Of a stretch of DNA of 64,000 nucleotides, positions 36,387 through 48,600 are shown one piece after another. The stretch's first letter is position 1; every line of letters begins with the position of its first letter. Made by a program: the position numbers and the translations under genes. The stretch lies in assembly GCA_033060915.1 (NCBI GenBank), contig CM065379.1:29687318-29751317 (forward strand). The letters run 5' to 3'. A model generated the notes under the pieces. It did no database searches and was not told the origin of the DNA. It was given only the letters and a program-made list of their open reading frames with translations. This stretch comes from Euryodendron excelsum (Eukaryota > Streptophyta > Magnoliopsida > Ericales > Pentaphylacaceae).

Positions 36387-39300
36387 TATATGTATATATA
36401 TCTCTCTCTCTCATTTTTTTACATGCAAATGCTAGAACAAGAATGTGGCTATGGTATGACGTGTATTCCTTTTCCCTTGCAGACTGGGCTGCTCAGTGCC
36501 TATATTATCAAAAAGCTGTATTTTGGCAGGTAATTGCTGTTATTATTAAGAATGACAGTGTGTTGGTTCTGGTAGTTACATATTGTGCATCTCATTAGGT
36601 ATTATCCTACACACTCGGTTAATAAAACTATAATACCTGTAGCTTAGAAAGCTTTCCCTTCGTCACTATGTCGAAGTTGTTGATGAAAACTACAAAAATT
36701 TGACTCTCTTTCCTATTAGAATAAGACATGCAGTGATCCTGTGCCAAAACCTACTTTTATATGCTTTCATCTCATGTTAAAAACCTTTGAAATGTTGATG
36801 ATGTACCTAATTAATTATCTCCTTTAGTTATTATATCACAGAGTAAAGCACTGATGTGTCTATGAATAGAAACACATCATTGGATATAATGCAAACACCT
36901 TTCCTTCTGGAAGCAACACTCTTCTGAAAGGGAGAACAGCTATTGACCAGTCTGCAGAGATTGGATACCCCTGCCCCTTTCTATGCTAGTTTTAGAAATC
37001 CCCTTTCCCTAATAAAGGCCTACAAAATGATGTTCTTAAGAATGTAAAAAAGGGGAAAAAAATGGGGGAAAAAAGCTAGTTCTTCTTATTTGGTCCCTAC
37101 ATGTTTGATGATTGTGTAATGTTCTTCACCACTGACATCATGTTTTCTCCCTCAATTTTCTCAATTATGCAGTTAAGTAACTACATTAAATTCTCGATAT
37201 AATTTTTTCAGTGCTAAATGTGCCGATTGATGTGAGAGAAAGAGTTCTTTATTTTACTTATCAAAAAACTAGTACATTTCTTTGTGTGCCAATGCTTCAA
37301 ATTAGTCCAGAAGAAGACTGTAATTGCCTTATTATTTTTTCTTTTCTTTTTCAACTAATACAACTTGACAGAAAAATAGTTGTGAGGCATTTCAAACTGA
37401 AATGTAAGCTAACATGTTGTCCTTATCCTTTAATCCCCCTTCTTCTTTTATTGACATTGATTCACTGAGTTCCGTTTTGTTTTTGTGTTAAGAAATGCTT
37501 CTAGTGTCCACTATGCCATTTTAACTTGCATCTTTTACATCATCAGATATTGTATTATATCAAAATGATGTCTTGAATTGAAAATTTTGGTGTATGATGC
37601 AAAATCGTGTCCTGGCAAAGCTAGATTGTGATTTAGTCCAGACATCCCACCCTGATATGTTTGGAACACCAATGGCATTTTAGTTTCTCATCTGCATTTC
37701 ATTGGAAACTTAGGTGCTATGTCACATGGACTTGGGTATGAGTCTTGGCTCTAGGTATGCATCCAGACATGGGACCTCCCTAAACTCCAAACCTTAGAAT
37801 AGTGCGATATGTACCGAAGTTGGTTATAGTTACCTGGCATGTCCTGTTCTTTAAATTCATTGTATTTCAATATAGTATTTTAACAGGGAATATACTAGAA
37901 ATTAAATGGGATTCTGTAGAAAGTCCAAATTGGGTATGGGGGTTGGACTCTTATCCCAAATTCCCAATATCCTTCACCTTATCATATCTTGAGGACACAG
38001 GTACCTTGAGCAGGACAGAGGCACCCATGTGCGGTACCAATATCTTTTCTATCTATCCAGCGGTCCCATTCACATTCCTGAGATAAGTAACGTGAGATTC
38101 GTGGGTTTTCATCACATACACAGAATTTGAAATTTCGCCTGCAAATTAGAAAGGCTCTCCTGTTTTGAATTTTTTACAAAACTTTATGCATCCAATCCTT
38201 CTGTAATGTTGAAAACTTGAAGAATACGAGAATAATATATTAATTTTATGGGCACCATAACAAAAACTGAATGATTGCAGGACAATAAAATTAAAAGACT
38301 ACTTGGAGAAACTGCAAAGAGAAATGAATGACGACCTCAAAGACAGACTTCAATTCTGAAGTGCCTTGGAGGTTCTTTTCAAAAATTTCTTGTTTCCCGA
38401 AAATTAACAAATGTAGAAAGGTTTTCAGTGGTAAGCTTGTGTTCCACTTCACACTTCAATGGTGCAATTTTGTAATAAAGATGACATATGTGGATTATTT
38501 TTCTTATGTTAATGATGGTATGGGGGGTGCTTTCTGTGCTACCAGTTAATATTTGTTGATGATTACTATTTTGTTCTTCTTTTGGATGGATGATGTTTAC
38601 TGTCTCTGAAATCCCTTCCTCACATTTGAAGTTCATGTGTCATATTATCGACTCTTTTTTATGCAAGTTTTTTCGACTGTTTTTTCATTACAGATAATCT
38701 ACCTAAATAATTGTCTGTAAAAGATTTCAAAGTTTAGATGAGGGAGAATATAAGAAGTCATGCAGGAAACAAGGACATCCCTGCATAGCCTAAATCTTCA
38801 CCCATTGATTCTTTACTAGATATATTAGATGCAAATGGCACAAGTATCATCAGACTATCACTAGAAACAAATTAAAACTTGTTTACCTTGGAAAATTTTT
38901 CGAAATCTTTGGTTTGTTTGACTTGACTAAGTTTTAGTTCGTTCTTCAAATTTATATGAATCATCAAAATATTTGTTGGGAAAAATATGAACTAATGTGG
39001 CTATTGAATTGAATCTGACAAAATCCAGGCACTCAACAGATCGTGAGGTCGCTCTTATGATGCTCATGGCTTACCTTTCCTATATGATGGCTGAAGTAAG
39101 ATTCTACTTAATGTCATCAGAGCTTTCCCTTGAGAGGCCCTTCTTTCCTTTCACCTTATGTTTGCCATGATTTTATATGCAGCTATTCTATTTGAGTGGG
39201 ATACTAACTGTATTTTTCTGTGGGATTGTGATGTCCCATTACACCTGGCACAATGTCACAGAGAGTTCAAGGATCACTACAAAGTATGTTTCTTCTAAAA

Positions 39301-41126
39301 TGTCATCTCAAGCAATTGCAAACTATTTTGATCATTTTATTGTTCTCCATTACATGTCAATGCTCTATTAGCTAATGCATTAGTTCTTTCTACATATCAT
39401 TGCAGGCATGCTTTTGCGACTTTGTCTTTTGTTGCTGAGATTTTTATTTTTCTCTATGTTGGTATGGATGCTTTGGACATTGAGAAGTGGAAGTTTGTGA
39501 GTGATAGGTATGTCAAATTGACACCCAGAAGAGAAACTTGGCTTTGTATACTATGTAATGATGAACTCATTATTTATTAAATTTAGATTTCATCCATTTG
39601 GAGATGTAGCTTATGAGATTTTGTTACCCATGCTGCTAAATATCACTATAGTAAGAATGTAGCATTCGCTGTGCACTGTTCTCACGTGCCGGTTTACTTC
39701 TGTTCTTCCCAGTCCAGGAACATCAGTTGCAGTGAGTTCGATACTGGTAGGCCTAATTTTGGTAGGAAGAGCAGCTTTTGTTTTCCCCCTATCCTTCTTA
39801 TCTAACCTAGCCAAGAAAACTCCACATGAAAAAATCGGCTTCAAGCAGCAAGTAAGAATTTTATTTAATAGTTTATCTTCCTTTTTAGTTGCTTGTTATC
39901 ACAACAATAATTTTCATTTTTCAGGTCACGATATGGTGGGCTGGTCTTATGAGGGGTGCCGTGTCCATTGCACTTGCTTATAATAAGGTAAAGATGAGGA
40001 CAATATTCTCTTATTTGAGGCTAATATATCTGCTAATCTCACAGACTGATTAGAGAGAAAGTGTGTTAAGGGAAAAAAAAGGTTGGTTAGTTATGCCATA
40101 GAAACTGATTCATCAAGCCTCTTAATCAAATCTGTATTTGTGATGACATGCAGTACACTTGCCTATACAAATGTTATGAAGTTTTCTAACAAAATTCACT
40201 TTATATTTTGGATTTGAACCCAAGGATAAAAATTTCGTTTCGGTAGGATTTTTCGATTGGCATGGAAATGGAAACATTTCGGAAATCTTTTGAAATTCTT
40301 TTGGAAGTTTTGGTAAACATTTTACAAGTGACAAAGATGAGTATAGTAACATGCAATATTTTATATTTTTCTCTATAAAAATTGATCAACATTTATGAAA
40401 AGTTTGAAATTCATGTTTGATATAACTTAGTGTTTGAGTATATTGCATTATGGAGGATTTCTCTATGTTCGGGTGTTTTTTGATGGAAACAATAGAGTTT
40501 CATTATTCCACTAGTGTTTTGGTTTGGTAATGTTTCAACCGTTTAATGGAAGCAAATGGAAATTTTGTTCCTTGATTTGAACTAACATTAATTTTTGGCA
40601 TGCTATGTAGTTCACTAGGTCGGGTCATACTCACTTACTTGGAAACGCAATTATGATAACAAGCACCATTACCGTTGTTCTTTTTAGCACAGTGGTAAGA
40701 TTTCTTTTGCCTCTGCCTGCGACAGGCTTCTGATGATATTTCCATTTTCCTCTGGATTTGAAGGTCCTATAGAGTAATAACATTATACCATTTTTTGGGG
40801 TTGCTTAGGTGTTTGGTACATTGACCAAACCTCTTATAAGGTTCTTGCTGCCACAAAAACAGTCAGGCAGCGCTGTTTCATCAGACCCTGGAACTCCAAA
40901 GTCAGTCACCGTGCCCCTTCTCGGAGGTAGACATGATTCTGAAGTTGATATGGGTGGCAACGATCTCCCCCAACCAAGCAGACTGCGTCTACTTTTGACC
41001 ACTCCATCTCACAGAGTCCATCGCCTCTGGCGTAAGTTTGATGATACCTTCATGCGTCCCGTGTTTGGTGGGCGGGGTTTTGTTCCCTACGTTCCCGGTT
41101 CACCAGCAGAACAGATTCCCAATTGA
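29095..41126 (+). CDS. NHX1: Vacuolar Na+(K+)/H+ exchanger, NHX1/NHX2 class (14 coding exons)
   Basis: CPA1-family antiporter that moves Na+ or K+ into the vacuole in exchange for H+, acting at the tonoplast in salt tolerance, K+ storage and pH control. Coding exons: 29095-29268, 29483-29601, 33999-34096, 35854-35913, 35994-36040, 36129-36323, 36483-36529, 39029-39095, 39183-39283, 39406-39507, 39713-39851, 39925-39987, 40611-40694, 40809-41126. All junctions are GT-AG and keep frame, giving 537 codons, the usual length for this class. Landmarks: N-terminal NLFVALLCACIVIGHLLEEN; amiloride-site motif LFFIYLLPPI (exon 2); TDSVCTLQVLNQDE; the Asn-Asp pair in GEGVVNDATSV (exon 6); SGILTVFFCGIVMSHYTWHN; C-terminal FMRPVFGGRGFVPYVPGSP. 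It reads as intact. Introns 2 (4.4 kb), 3 (1.8 kb) and 7 (2.5 kb) are long. Odd residues: exon 2 begins GLCTGC where relatives have Gly and Val. NHX1 versus NHX2/3/4 cannot be settled here. Confidence 0.95.
30937..31123. mobile_element. Tourist-like MITE in NHX intron 2
   Basis: 187 bp with imperfect terminal inverted repeats (GGAGGTATTTGGAC versus GGGGGTGTTTGGCC on the other strand) and TTA flanks on both sides (30934-30936 and 31124-31126), as for PIF/Harbinger-derived Tourist elements. The interior is rich in AGCTTAT/ATAAGC words and has no coding capacity. Confidence 0.75.
32335..32432. repeat. 49 bp tandem duplication in NHX intron 2
   Basis: Two almost identical copies starting GGTAATGGGAGAATGAGG (32335 and 32384) and ending in TTTTTATTGTAGG. 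Confidence 0.9.
36331..36382 (+). repeat. (TC)n microsatellite next to the NHX intron 6 donor
   Basis: About 26 TC dinucleotides start 7 nt after the splice donor at 36324. Intron 6 is only 159 nt (36324-36482), so the repeat is about a third of it. Confidence 0.95.
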
Positions 41127-41500
41127 TGGAAATGAGGGAGGAAGCAAAGACAATATGTACAAATAGAGATCAGCAATATGCAGCTTGATGGTTGAAGGGC
41201 ATTGTGTATTGAGTAATATTTTGTAATTGTATCTGGCTATGTATACAATATAGCTGATTTTACTGACCTGAAACGTTTGGTTCTGCTGTGTATATCATCT
41301 ACCGCATATCTACTGGTTGCAGGAGGGTCTGACAGCCATCTGAAGTCTCCCGATAACAGTGCCAATTGCATCCCAATTTTCTCTGTTGTAAGATTTGAGT
41401 TGATATATCTTACTTCTATCGTATTCTGTATTAATTGCTGGTTTTTGCTGTATAAATGCTTTTGTGTGTATCAAACATTAGATTTTCCACAATGAAAATG
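41127..41500 (+). other. NHX 3' untranslated region (approximate)
   Basis: Follows the TGA at 41124-41126. No perfect AATAAA was assigned; AATAAT-like and TTTTGTAATTGT elements occur near 41210-41230. The end is a guess. Confidence 0.4.
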
Positions 41501-41759
41501 ACAATTTAACAGCATATTGATTCCCAATGGCCATGGTGGATTTTGGGGACTCTTTAAAATGATTTGTAGTAGTTTCTAATCTATTGAATGCATGAACATT
41601 TTGTACTCTTAAATCTAGATAGAGTTGAGTTTAATTTCGTGAGTTAGGTACCTTGGATGGATAATTTTGTTGTGTAAAGTGAGTTGGGTAGCAACTCAGG
41701 AATGATATTTTGCAGATAATTTCTTGGTAGTCATATCATAATATTTAAATCTTCATGAC

Positions 41760-42660
41760 AATAGGTGTTATTCCCTTACTAATAAAAATTTGCCCCACTA
41801 TTCACCACCTTCGTCATTCTACCTTCTGCAGAAGCCACAACCAAAGTGCTCTACGCGTTTGCTGATCACAATATGAAGGGAATTGAAGTGGGAAAAATAG
41901 GCGAAAAGGCTAGTGCTATGGGACAAGATGGCCAAGGTGACATGATTAGCTGGCATCGCTCGGACTGGAAGATAACAGCTAGTCCACTTGGCACTGACGT
42001 TTTCGCCACCAGTCACAGACCACAATCCTAGACCCCACATTTCTTAGGGGTAGCAGATCTAGGGGCTAGCTAGTGGGGAGTTGTTGAGAAAAGCCAGGAC
42101 ATATGTAGAGATGAAATCCTTGATTAGGCGAATAAATGAGGATAACAAAAAAACCCAAAGAAGGTATGCAAAATTTTACCGCAAAGAATTCATACCACCT
42201 CTGCCAAAAAAAAAAAAACTAAAGCATCTGCTGGGTACTGCTCATCTATTAGTTGTTTGCAGAACGAGAGGCTCAAATTATATCGTGGACTCTTGAACGG
42301 CTTTCCTGAACATCCAATGTGGAAATTTTCCCTGCACATTTGGCTTCGATATGAAAACGAAGGTCAAGAGAATTGAGTGCAAGACAGGGTTGGTATGACA
42401 ACAATGGAGTTCAGAATGGGGAAGTTCCTATTGTGGGAAGCAGTTTGAAAGTTCACCAGAGAAGTCAATACCGGAGAAACAAAAACCAAGATACGCCTCT
42501 GGAGAAGAAAGGGAGAAATCAACTAGGCTCTCTACCAGAGATTCTGTCCGCAGGATCACCAAAGCATACGAAGAAGAATTGTAGCAGAAGGATAGAGAGC
42601 TCAACAAGATGCAGCCACAGGTTAGGGACTTAGAATGACAACTTGAGCATTAGCAACGAA
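41760..42660 (+). pseudogene. Degenerate coding-like stretch of unknown origin
   Basis: Several short frames read like decayed protein: VEMKSLIRRINEDNKKTQRR near 42090-42150, and further on RRITKAYEEEL and KDRELNKMQPQVRDLE, separated by TAG and TGA codons. The last part looks like a charged coiled coil. A 12-base A-run at about 42209-42220 disrupts it. Possibly a gag or host-gene fragment. I do not recognise the source. Confidence 0.3.
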
Positions 42661-43337
42661 CCTCTGAGCGCATTGGTTGGGAGGGCCACTGTGCAAGGCC
42701 AGCTTTGTTGAGACTTTGTCTCTTTATTTGATTATAGCATTTATGTCAGTCCTACATTGGAAAGGAAATTATTCTTTTTGTGGGTATTTATTAGGCAAGC
42801 AACCTATTTATGGAACTTTAATAAGCTACATAGGGCTCATGGTTATAATGGAGTCCAGTGGATGCTTCTGATTCTCATTAAATGCACATCGCATGATATT
42901 TCGCAATTGCACTTAGCACGCACTTTTGTTTGATTCAATGAGATCATTGATTGATCTTTTATTTTTGGATCACTTGATCAACGATCCAAAATAATTTAAT
43001 GAACAAGTGCATATTCAAACTGAATAGCAACTAGTAGTTAAGATGTCTGTTGATAAAATTGTGTCTAATTACGTTTGTCTATATATATAAGGAGTCTCTC
43101 TCTCAAAAAAAAAAAAAAAATACAATAACCTAAGAATTTCGTTGGAGTCTTTCAATTTTGTTGATTGTAGGACTTTGGATCAAAATGAGTGTGTTGTATC
43201 CTGGGAACGATCTTGCCTATAACCCATCAGCAAACTCAGTGTAATGGGGACAAATTACGTTTTATAGATAGTGTCTTTAGATACACCTCAAAGTCTTCGT
43301 TTAAATTGTTCCAACAATTTTAGAATGTAATTTCAAA
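42661..43337 (+). other. Region upstream of the Copia gag; no intact LTR recognised
   Basis: AT-rich, with a CTCTCTCTC plus A16 run at about 43095-43120. The last 200 bp (from about 43140) read like a Copia leader preceding gag. I could not place the 5' LTR boundary or a primer-binding site. Confidence 0.35.
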
Positions 43338-45642
43338 ATGGAGACGGAGAAGAACATGACTTTGTTCAAGATGATGAATCAGGATCTGGTAAAACTGGAT
43401 CAATTTGATGGTAGTAATTTCAGTCGTTGGAGAGACAGAGATGATCTTCCTTCTTACTGTAATGAAGGTATACAACATTCTAGATCTGAACCTTGTACCT
43501 TTGCTAGAACCATTTTCAATAGAAATTGCTCAAAGTAAGGACAGAAGGCTAAAACGATCTGAAGATGCCTTGCTATGTCATGGACATATCATGAATGCAT
43601 TGTTTGACTGCCTGTATAATTTTTACAAAGATACTAAAAAGGCTACAGAAATCTAGAATGCTTTGGAATTCAAATACAAAGTGCAAGAAGAAGGTACAAA
43701 CAAATTCCTTATTGTAGGATATTTTGATTTTCGTATGGCTAATGACAAACCTATACTAGAACAGATTCATGAGTTACAAAGTATTGTTAATAATATCAAT
43801 GCTCTGAACATTGTGCTTCCTAAATCTTTTCAAGTTGGAGCCATTATTGCAAAACTTCCACCATCTTGAAAAGATTATAAGAAGAAGCTTCTGCACAAGG
43901 CAAAAGATTTCTCCCTAGAGTAGATTCAGAAGCATCTTTGGATCGAAGAAGAATCTCATAAAAGGGATAAAAAGGGTGATATTCGAGAGAAAACAAATGT
44001 TCACAATGTGGAATCTGTATCTAATCACAATCATTCTAACAACAAAAGAAAGAGGAACAACAAAAAAAAAATGACAAATGCTATAATTTCCAAAAGAAAG
44101 GGCACCATGCCAAAGAGTGTCGTTTGAAGAAGAAATCGAAACAGTCTGTAAATTTGGTGGAAGATAAACTTGTGGCTATGGTAAATGAAATTCACATGGC
44201 AGATACATCTTCTGGATGGTGGTTTGATTCCAGGGGCTACAGTGCATGTGTGTAAGGATAGATCTTTGTTCCAGACATATGAAAAAATTGATGGCCAAGA
44301 GGTGCAAATGGGAAGCCATGATCGTGCCAAGGCTGCTAGAAAAGGCAATATGGATCTAACCTTTACTTCTAGAAAGACTTTGACTCTTCTAAATGTTCTT
44401 CATGCTTCTGATATAAGAAAGAAATTAGTCTATGTTGATCTTGTTTGCAAGAGAGGCTTTCGGGTTGTTTTTGAATCTGATAAGCTGATCTTGACAAAGA
44501 ACGGGGTGTTTGTTGGAAAGGGATATGGTTGTAATGGGATGTTTAAACTAAGTATTAATGAGAATGGTAGTGCTTCTTTTTATGTTGTTGAATCTTTTTT
44601 CTTGTGGTATGGTAGATTAGCACATTTAAATTTTAGCTCAATCAAGAATATGAGTAAGATTGGCCTGATTAATTACCATGATTCTGATTGTGATAAGTGT
44701 GAAGTTTGTGCTAAATCTAAAATGGTTAAGATACCCTTTCCCAGAGTTAAAAGAAATTATGAACTTTTAGGTTTGGTACATTCTGATATTTGTGAATGGA
44801 ATGGTATTTTAACTCGTGGGGGAAAGAGATATTTTATCACTTTCATTGATGATTTTCTAAATACACACATGGTTATCTTATGAGATCAAAAGATGAAGCT
44901 TTTAATAAGTTTCAAATTTTCAAAAACGAATCTGAAAACCAATTATCTAAGAAAATAAAAAAATTTAAGAAGTGATAGAGGAATGAAATATTTTTCAAAT
45001 GATTCTGATGAATTTTTTGAATTTCATGGCATTATACATGAGAAATCAACACCTTACACACCACAATAGAACGGTTTAGTCGAAAGAAAAAACCGTACTC
45101 TTGTAGAAATGGTAAATTGTATGATTGTGCATGCTCAGTTACCTTTGAATTTGTGGGGTGAAGCTTTACTTACTATATGTCATTTCTATAACAGAATCAT
45201 TTCTAGAAAGACCAATTTATGTCCATATGAATAATGGAAAGGTAGACAGCCTAATTTATCATACTTGAAAGTGTGGGGGTGTTTGGCATATTATAGGGTT
45301 CCAGACCCTAAAAGGACCAAGTTGGGTCCAAGGGCAATGAAAAGTATTTTAGTTGGATATGCTAAACATAGTAAAGGTTATAGACTTCTTGATACATAGT
45401 CTAACACAATTGTAGAATCTCGTGATGTTGAATTTTTTAAAAATAAATTTCACAGTGATTCTAAAGTTGTAGAGACTGAAAATTCTGAGTTAGATTCTAA
45501 TAAGGAATTAAAACTCTAGAATAATGGAAAGAAAAAATTGGTTCTTAGTGAAGAGCCTACAAGAAGTCAAAGACCAAGGAAAGAAAATGCTTTACATCCA
45601 AATTTTATCTCATCTCAATCTATTCTTTTTCTAGTCAACAGA
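43338..45642 (+). pseudogene. Copia gag-protease-integrase part, multiply broken
   Basis: Gag: VKLDQFDGSNFSRW, then a frameshift near 43430 into the frame with ALLCHGHIMNALFD; TAG at 43654 and TGA at 43867 replace codons inside the conserved gag frame. The zinc knuckle near 44080-44130 (CYNFQKKGHHAKEC) has lost its second Cys. Protease: a one-base insertion splits the catalytic Asp-Ser-Gly region near 44230. Then follows the pre-integrase HHCC region (GRLAHLNF ... CDKCEVCAKSK), the integrase core (GLVHSDICEWNGILTRGGKR, FITFIDDF) and, after another frameshift near 44870, EFHGIIHEKSTPYTPQ with a stop, and LWGEALLTICHFYNRIISRK. The frame is cut at 45642 by a giant solo LTR. Not functional. Confidence 0.9.
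45638..45642. repeat. Target-site duplication ACAGA (left)
   Basis: ACAGA here and ACAGA at 50621-50625 flank the 4978 bp solo LTR exactly. Confidence 0.9.
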
Positions 45643-48600
45643 TGTCGCGCCTAGATTTTTCACACTCGAGGAATACACACACAAATAGGAAAAATATTGT
45701 ACTATCTCGTTAGAACTCACCCTTCTAGAAGAATGAGTGCAACTAGGTTTGAATTGAAAATTGATTTGAATAAAGGGCTTTTGAAAACAATTTGGAGTCG
45801 CCACCTAACTTGATTAAGGTGAGTTAGGTCACCTAAAAACTAAGCATAATTCGAAGACTACACTTAGGGTTTTTGGAAAACGATTTTGAAAATATCTCCT
45901 CAAGAGAAGGTTTTTAAGAAAAACAGGTTGTTTGGCAACCTTTGGAAAACATTTAGCCCTTTTTTGAAAAATAACTCCTTTTGGTCTTTGAATTCAGTGA
46001 TCCTAGGTTCGGAGGTTGGTTACGTGTAAGGAAGATGTACTAAGCCATCACCCTACCCCGCCCTTTCAGTACCCACATATCAATCTACCCTAGATTTACC
46101 TATGAAAGCCTTCAACTAACATATGTTCAATCCTATCCACTTTATAAAACAATGTTTAGAAAAACATGATGCATGATATGCAAGTGCAAGAAAAGAGACT
46201 TGATTTGGAAATAGATTTGAAAAGAAGAATTTGATTTGATTTTAGAAAAGATTTGAAATTGGAAGCTTGAAATAGATATGGAATTGGAGATTGAAGAAAA
46301 TTATAGAATTGGAGATTTGAAAAGGTTTTGTAGAGTTGGAAACTTGAAAAATGTTATGGACTTTGAAATTTGAAAAATGTGGAGGAATTTGAAATTTGAA
46401 AGAAGTTGTGACTGCACCCATAAAGGTTGCCTACGTATCCTTTTGGAGGAATCAGGTCAGTCGTAGTTTGATTGGTAGAAAGAGATTGAATTGGCAATTG
46501 GATTGGAAGATTGAAAGATTGAACTTTGATTGGTAGATTTGAAAAGGTTTGATTTTGAAAGACTTGGTTTTAGAAAACCTAGAAAAACTTGAGACTTTGA
46601 AAAGAAGGATTGGATTTGACTTGAAAAGATTTTAGAGAAGAATTGACTTGAATACTTGGACTTGGAAGATTAGGAAAGCTTGGATTTAGGAAATGTTCGA
46701 ATCGGGAAAGATTTAAATTAGGAAAGTTTTCAATTTGGCAAAATTTCAACTTAGGAAAGTTTTAGGTTTAGGAAAGTTTTAAAATTGAAAAGTTTCGTTT
46801 TAAGAAAGGTTTTGAAATAGGAAAGTGTTGAATTTAGAAGTGTTTTGAATTAGGAAAAGTTTAGTTTAAGAAAGGTTAATAATTGGAAAAGTTTCAAGTC
46901 AAGAAAGTTTTGAATTTGGAAAGCTTAGAATTTTTGAAAGATTTGAAAATTTAGAAAGTTAGGATTTTGGAAAGATTTGGGTTTAGAAAGTTTTAACTTA
47001 AGAAAGTTTTGAACTTGGAAAGATTTGAAATTTAGAGAGTTTAAGATTTAGAAAGTTTTAGAGTTTTAGTTTTAGAAAATCTTAATATTAGGAAAGGTTT
47101 GAATTTAAGAAGGATTGGAAAACCTAGATTTGGAAAGTTAAGATTTGAAAAAGGGGTAGAATTAGGGAAAGGTAGGATTAGGAAAGATGTGGAAGTTAAG
47201 TTTTAAAATTTAGGAAAGATTTTTATGTTCAAGTTTTGGAAACTTAAGATTTAGGAAAGTGGAAGATTAGAAAAGAGGTGAATTAGGAAAGATTTAGATT
47301 AGGAAGGGTTAAGATTCCTATTTTCTAAAACAAAGGATTGGATTTTGTTTGTAAAAGGGAAGATTTTATTTTGTTTCCAAAAACAGAGGATAGGATCTAG
47401 TTTCCTAAACGGGAAAATTGGATTTGGCAAGGATTTAGAAAGGGGAAGTTTTAGAAACCCTAAATTTGGAAAACTATAGTTTTGACGTAGAAAATGGGTT
47501 TTGGAAATATGTATAGTTTGGACGTAAAAAACACGAGGTTTTGAAAACCTAGGTTTTAAGGCAAGTTTGAAAACCATGTTTTTGGAAAGAAAATTAGGGT
47601 TTCCTAATCGTGAGTTCTAGGGCTTGACTTGGGCTTTAAGAAAAAGGATTTTTGGAAAGTGCGTTTTTGGGAAACAAGTTTTTGAAAGGAAATCCTAGAG
47701 AGGAGTTTCTAAAGGGAAGATTTTGGAATGAGAGTTTTTAGAAGGATTTTTGGAAGAAGATTGTTGAAGAGAGTTTTTAGGAAAGTGAATTTAGGGAGTG
47801 TTTTTAGAAAGTGAATTTTGAAGAGAAAGAGTTTTTGGAAAGAGATCCTAGTGAGGAGTTTTTTTAGAAAGAAATTTTTAAGAAAGAGATTTAGGAAGAG
47901 GTTTTTCTAAGAAGGAAACCTAGGGAACGTTTTTTAAAAGTGGACCTTGAAGAGAGCGTTTTGGAAAGGAGTTTAAAAAGAGAAGTTTTGGAAAATAGAT
48001 TTTTGGAGGGAGTTTTTGAAAACAACTTTGGAAAGGAGAGTTTTTAGAAAGTACGTTGAAAGAGGAGGTTTTAGGAAAAGAGATTTTTAAAAATAGAGTT
48101 TTTTGGAAAGTATAAAAACATCTCACCCTCTTAAAGCGATTCTAACCATAAGAAGGCTAGAATCACTTTAAGAAAGTGGTTTTGAAAACAACAAGGGTTG
48201 AAAATATGGACCATAAAAGTCACTTTAAATGTAACACTTTTCTAAAGCAACCCTAGCCATGGAAAGGCTATAATCACCCTAGGATTGTGATTTTGAAAAC
48301 AAGTTTTGAAAAAGAGATTTTGATACAATTTTGAAAATAAGTTTAATGCAAATTTTGAAAACGAGTTTGAAAACGATTTTTTGGAAGATGCAAGATCATG
48401 ATATGCACAATGCAAGTTTGGGGTCGTGAACATACAAGGTTAAGGCTTCACCACATAATCAAGGGGGCCGAACCCACGTGGTCTCCGGTTAGTCTAAAGA
48501 AAAGCCCTTGACACGGTGACCCTCCGATAGTCTAATCCTACACATGGACCGGGAGTCCCCTTGTTTCAAGCATGCAAAGAAAGGGGGGGAAAGAGATGGG

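Noticed and set aside
44031..44348. A minus-strand frame of 105 codons opposite the Copia protease region
   Set aside because: It is the shadow of the plus-strand Copia frame, whose motifs are clear.
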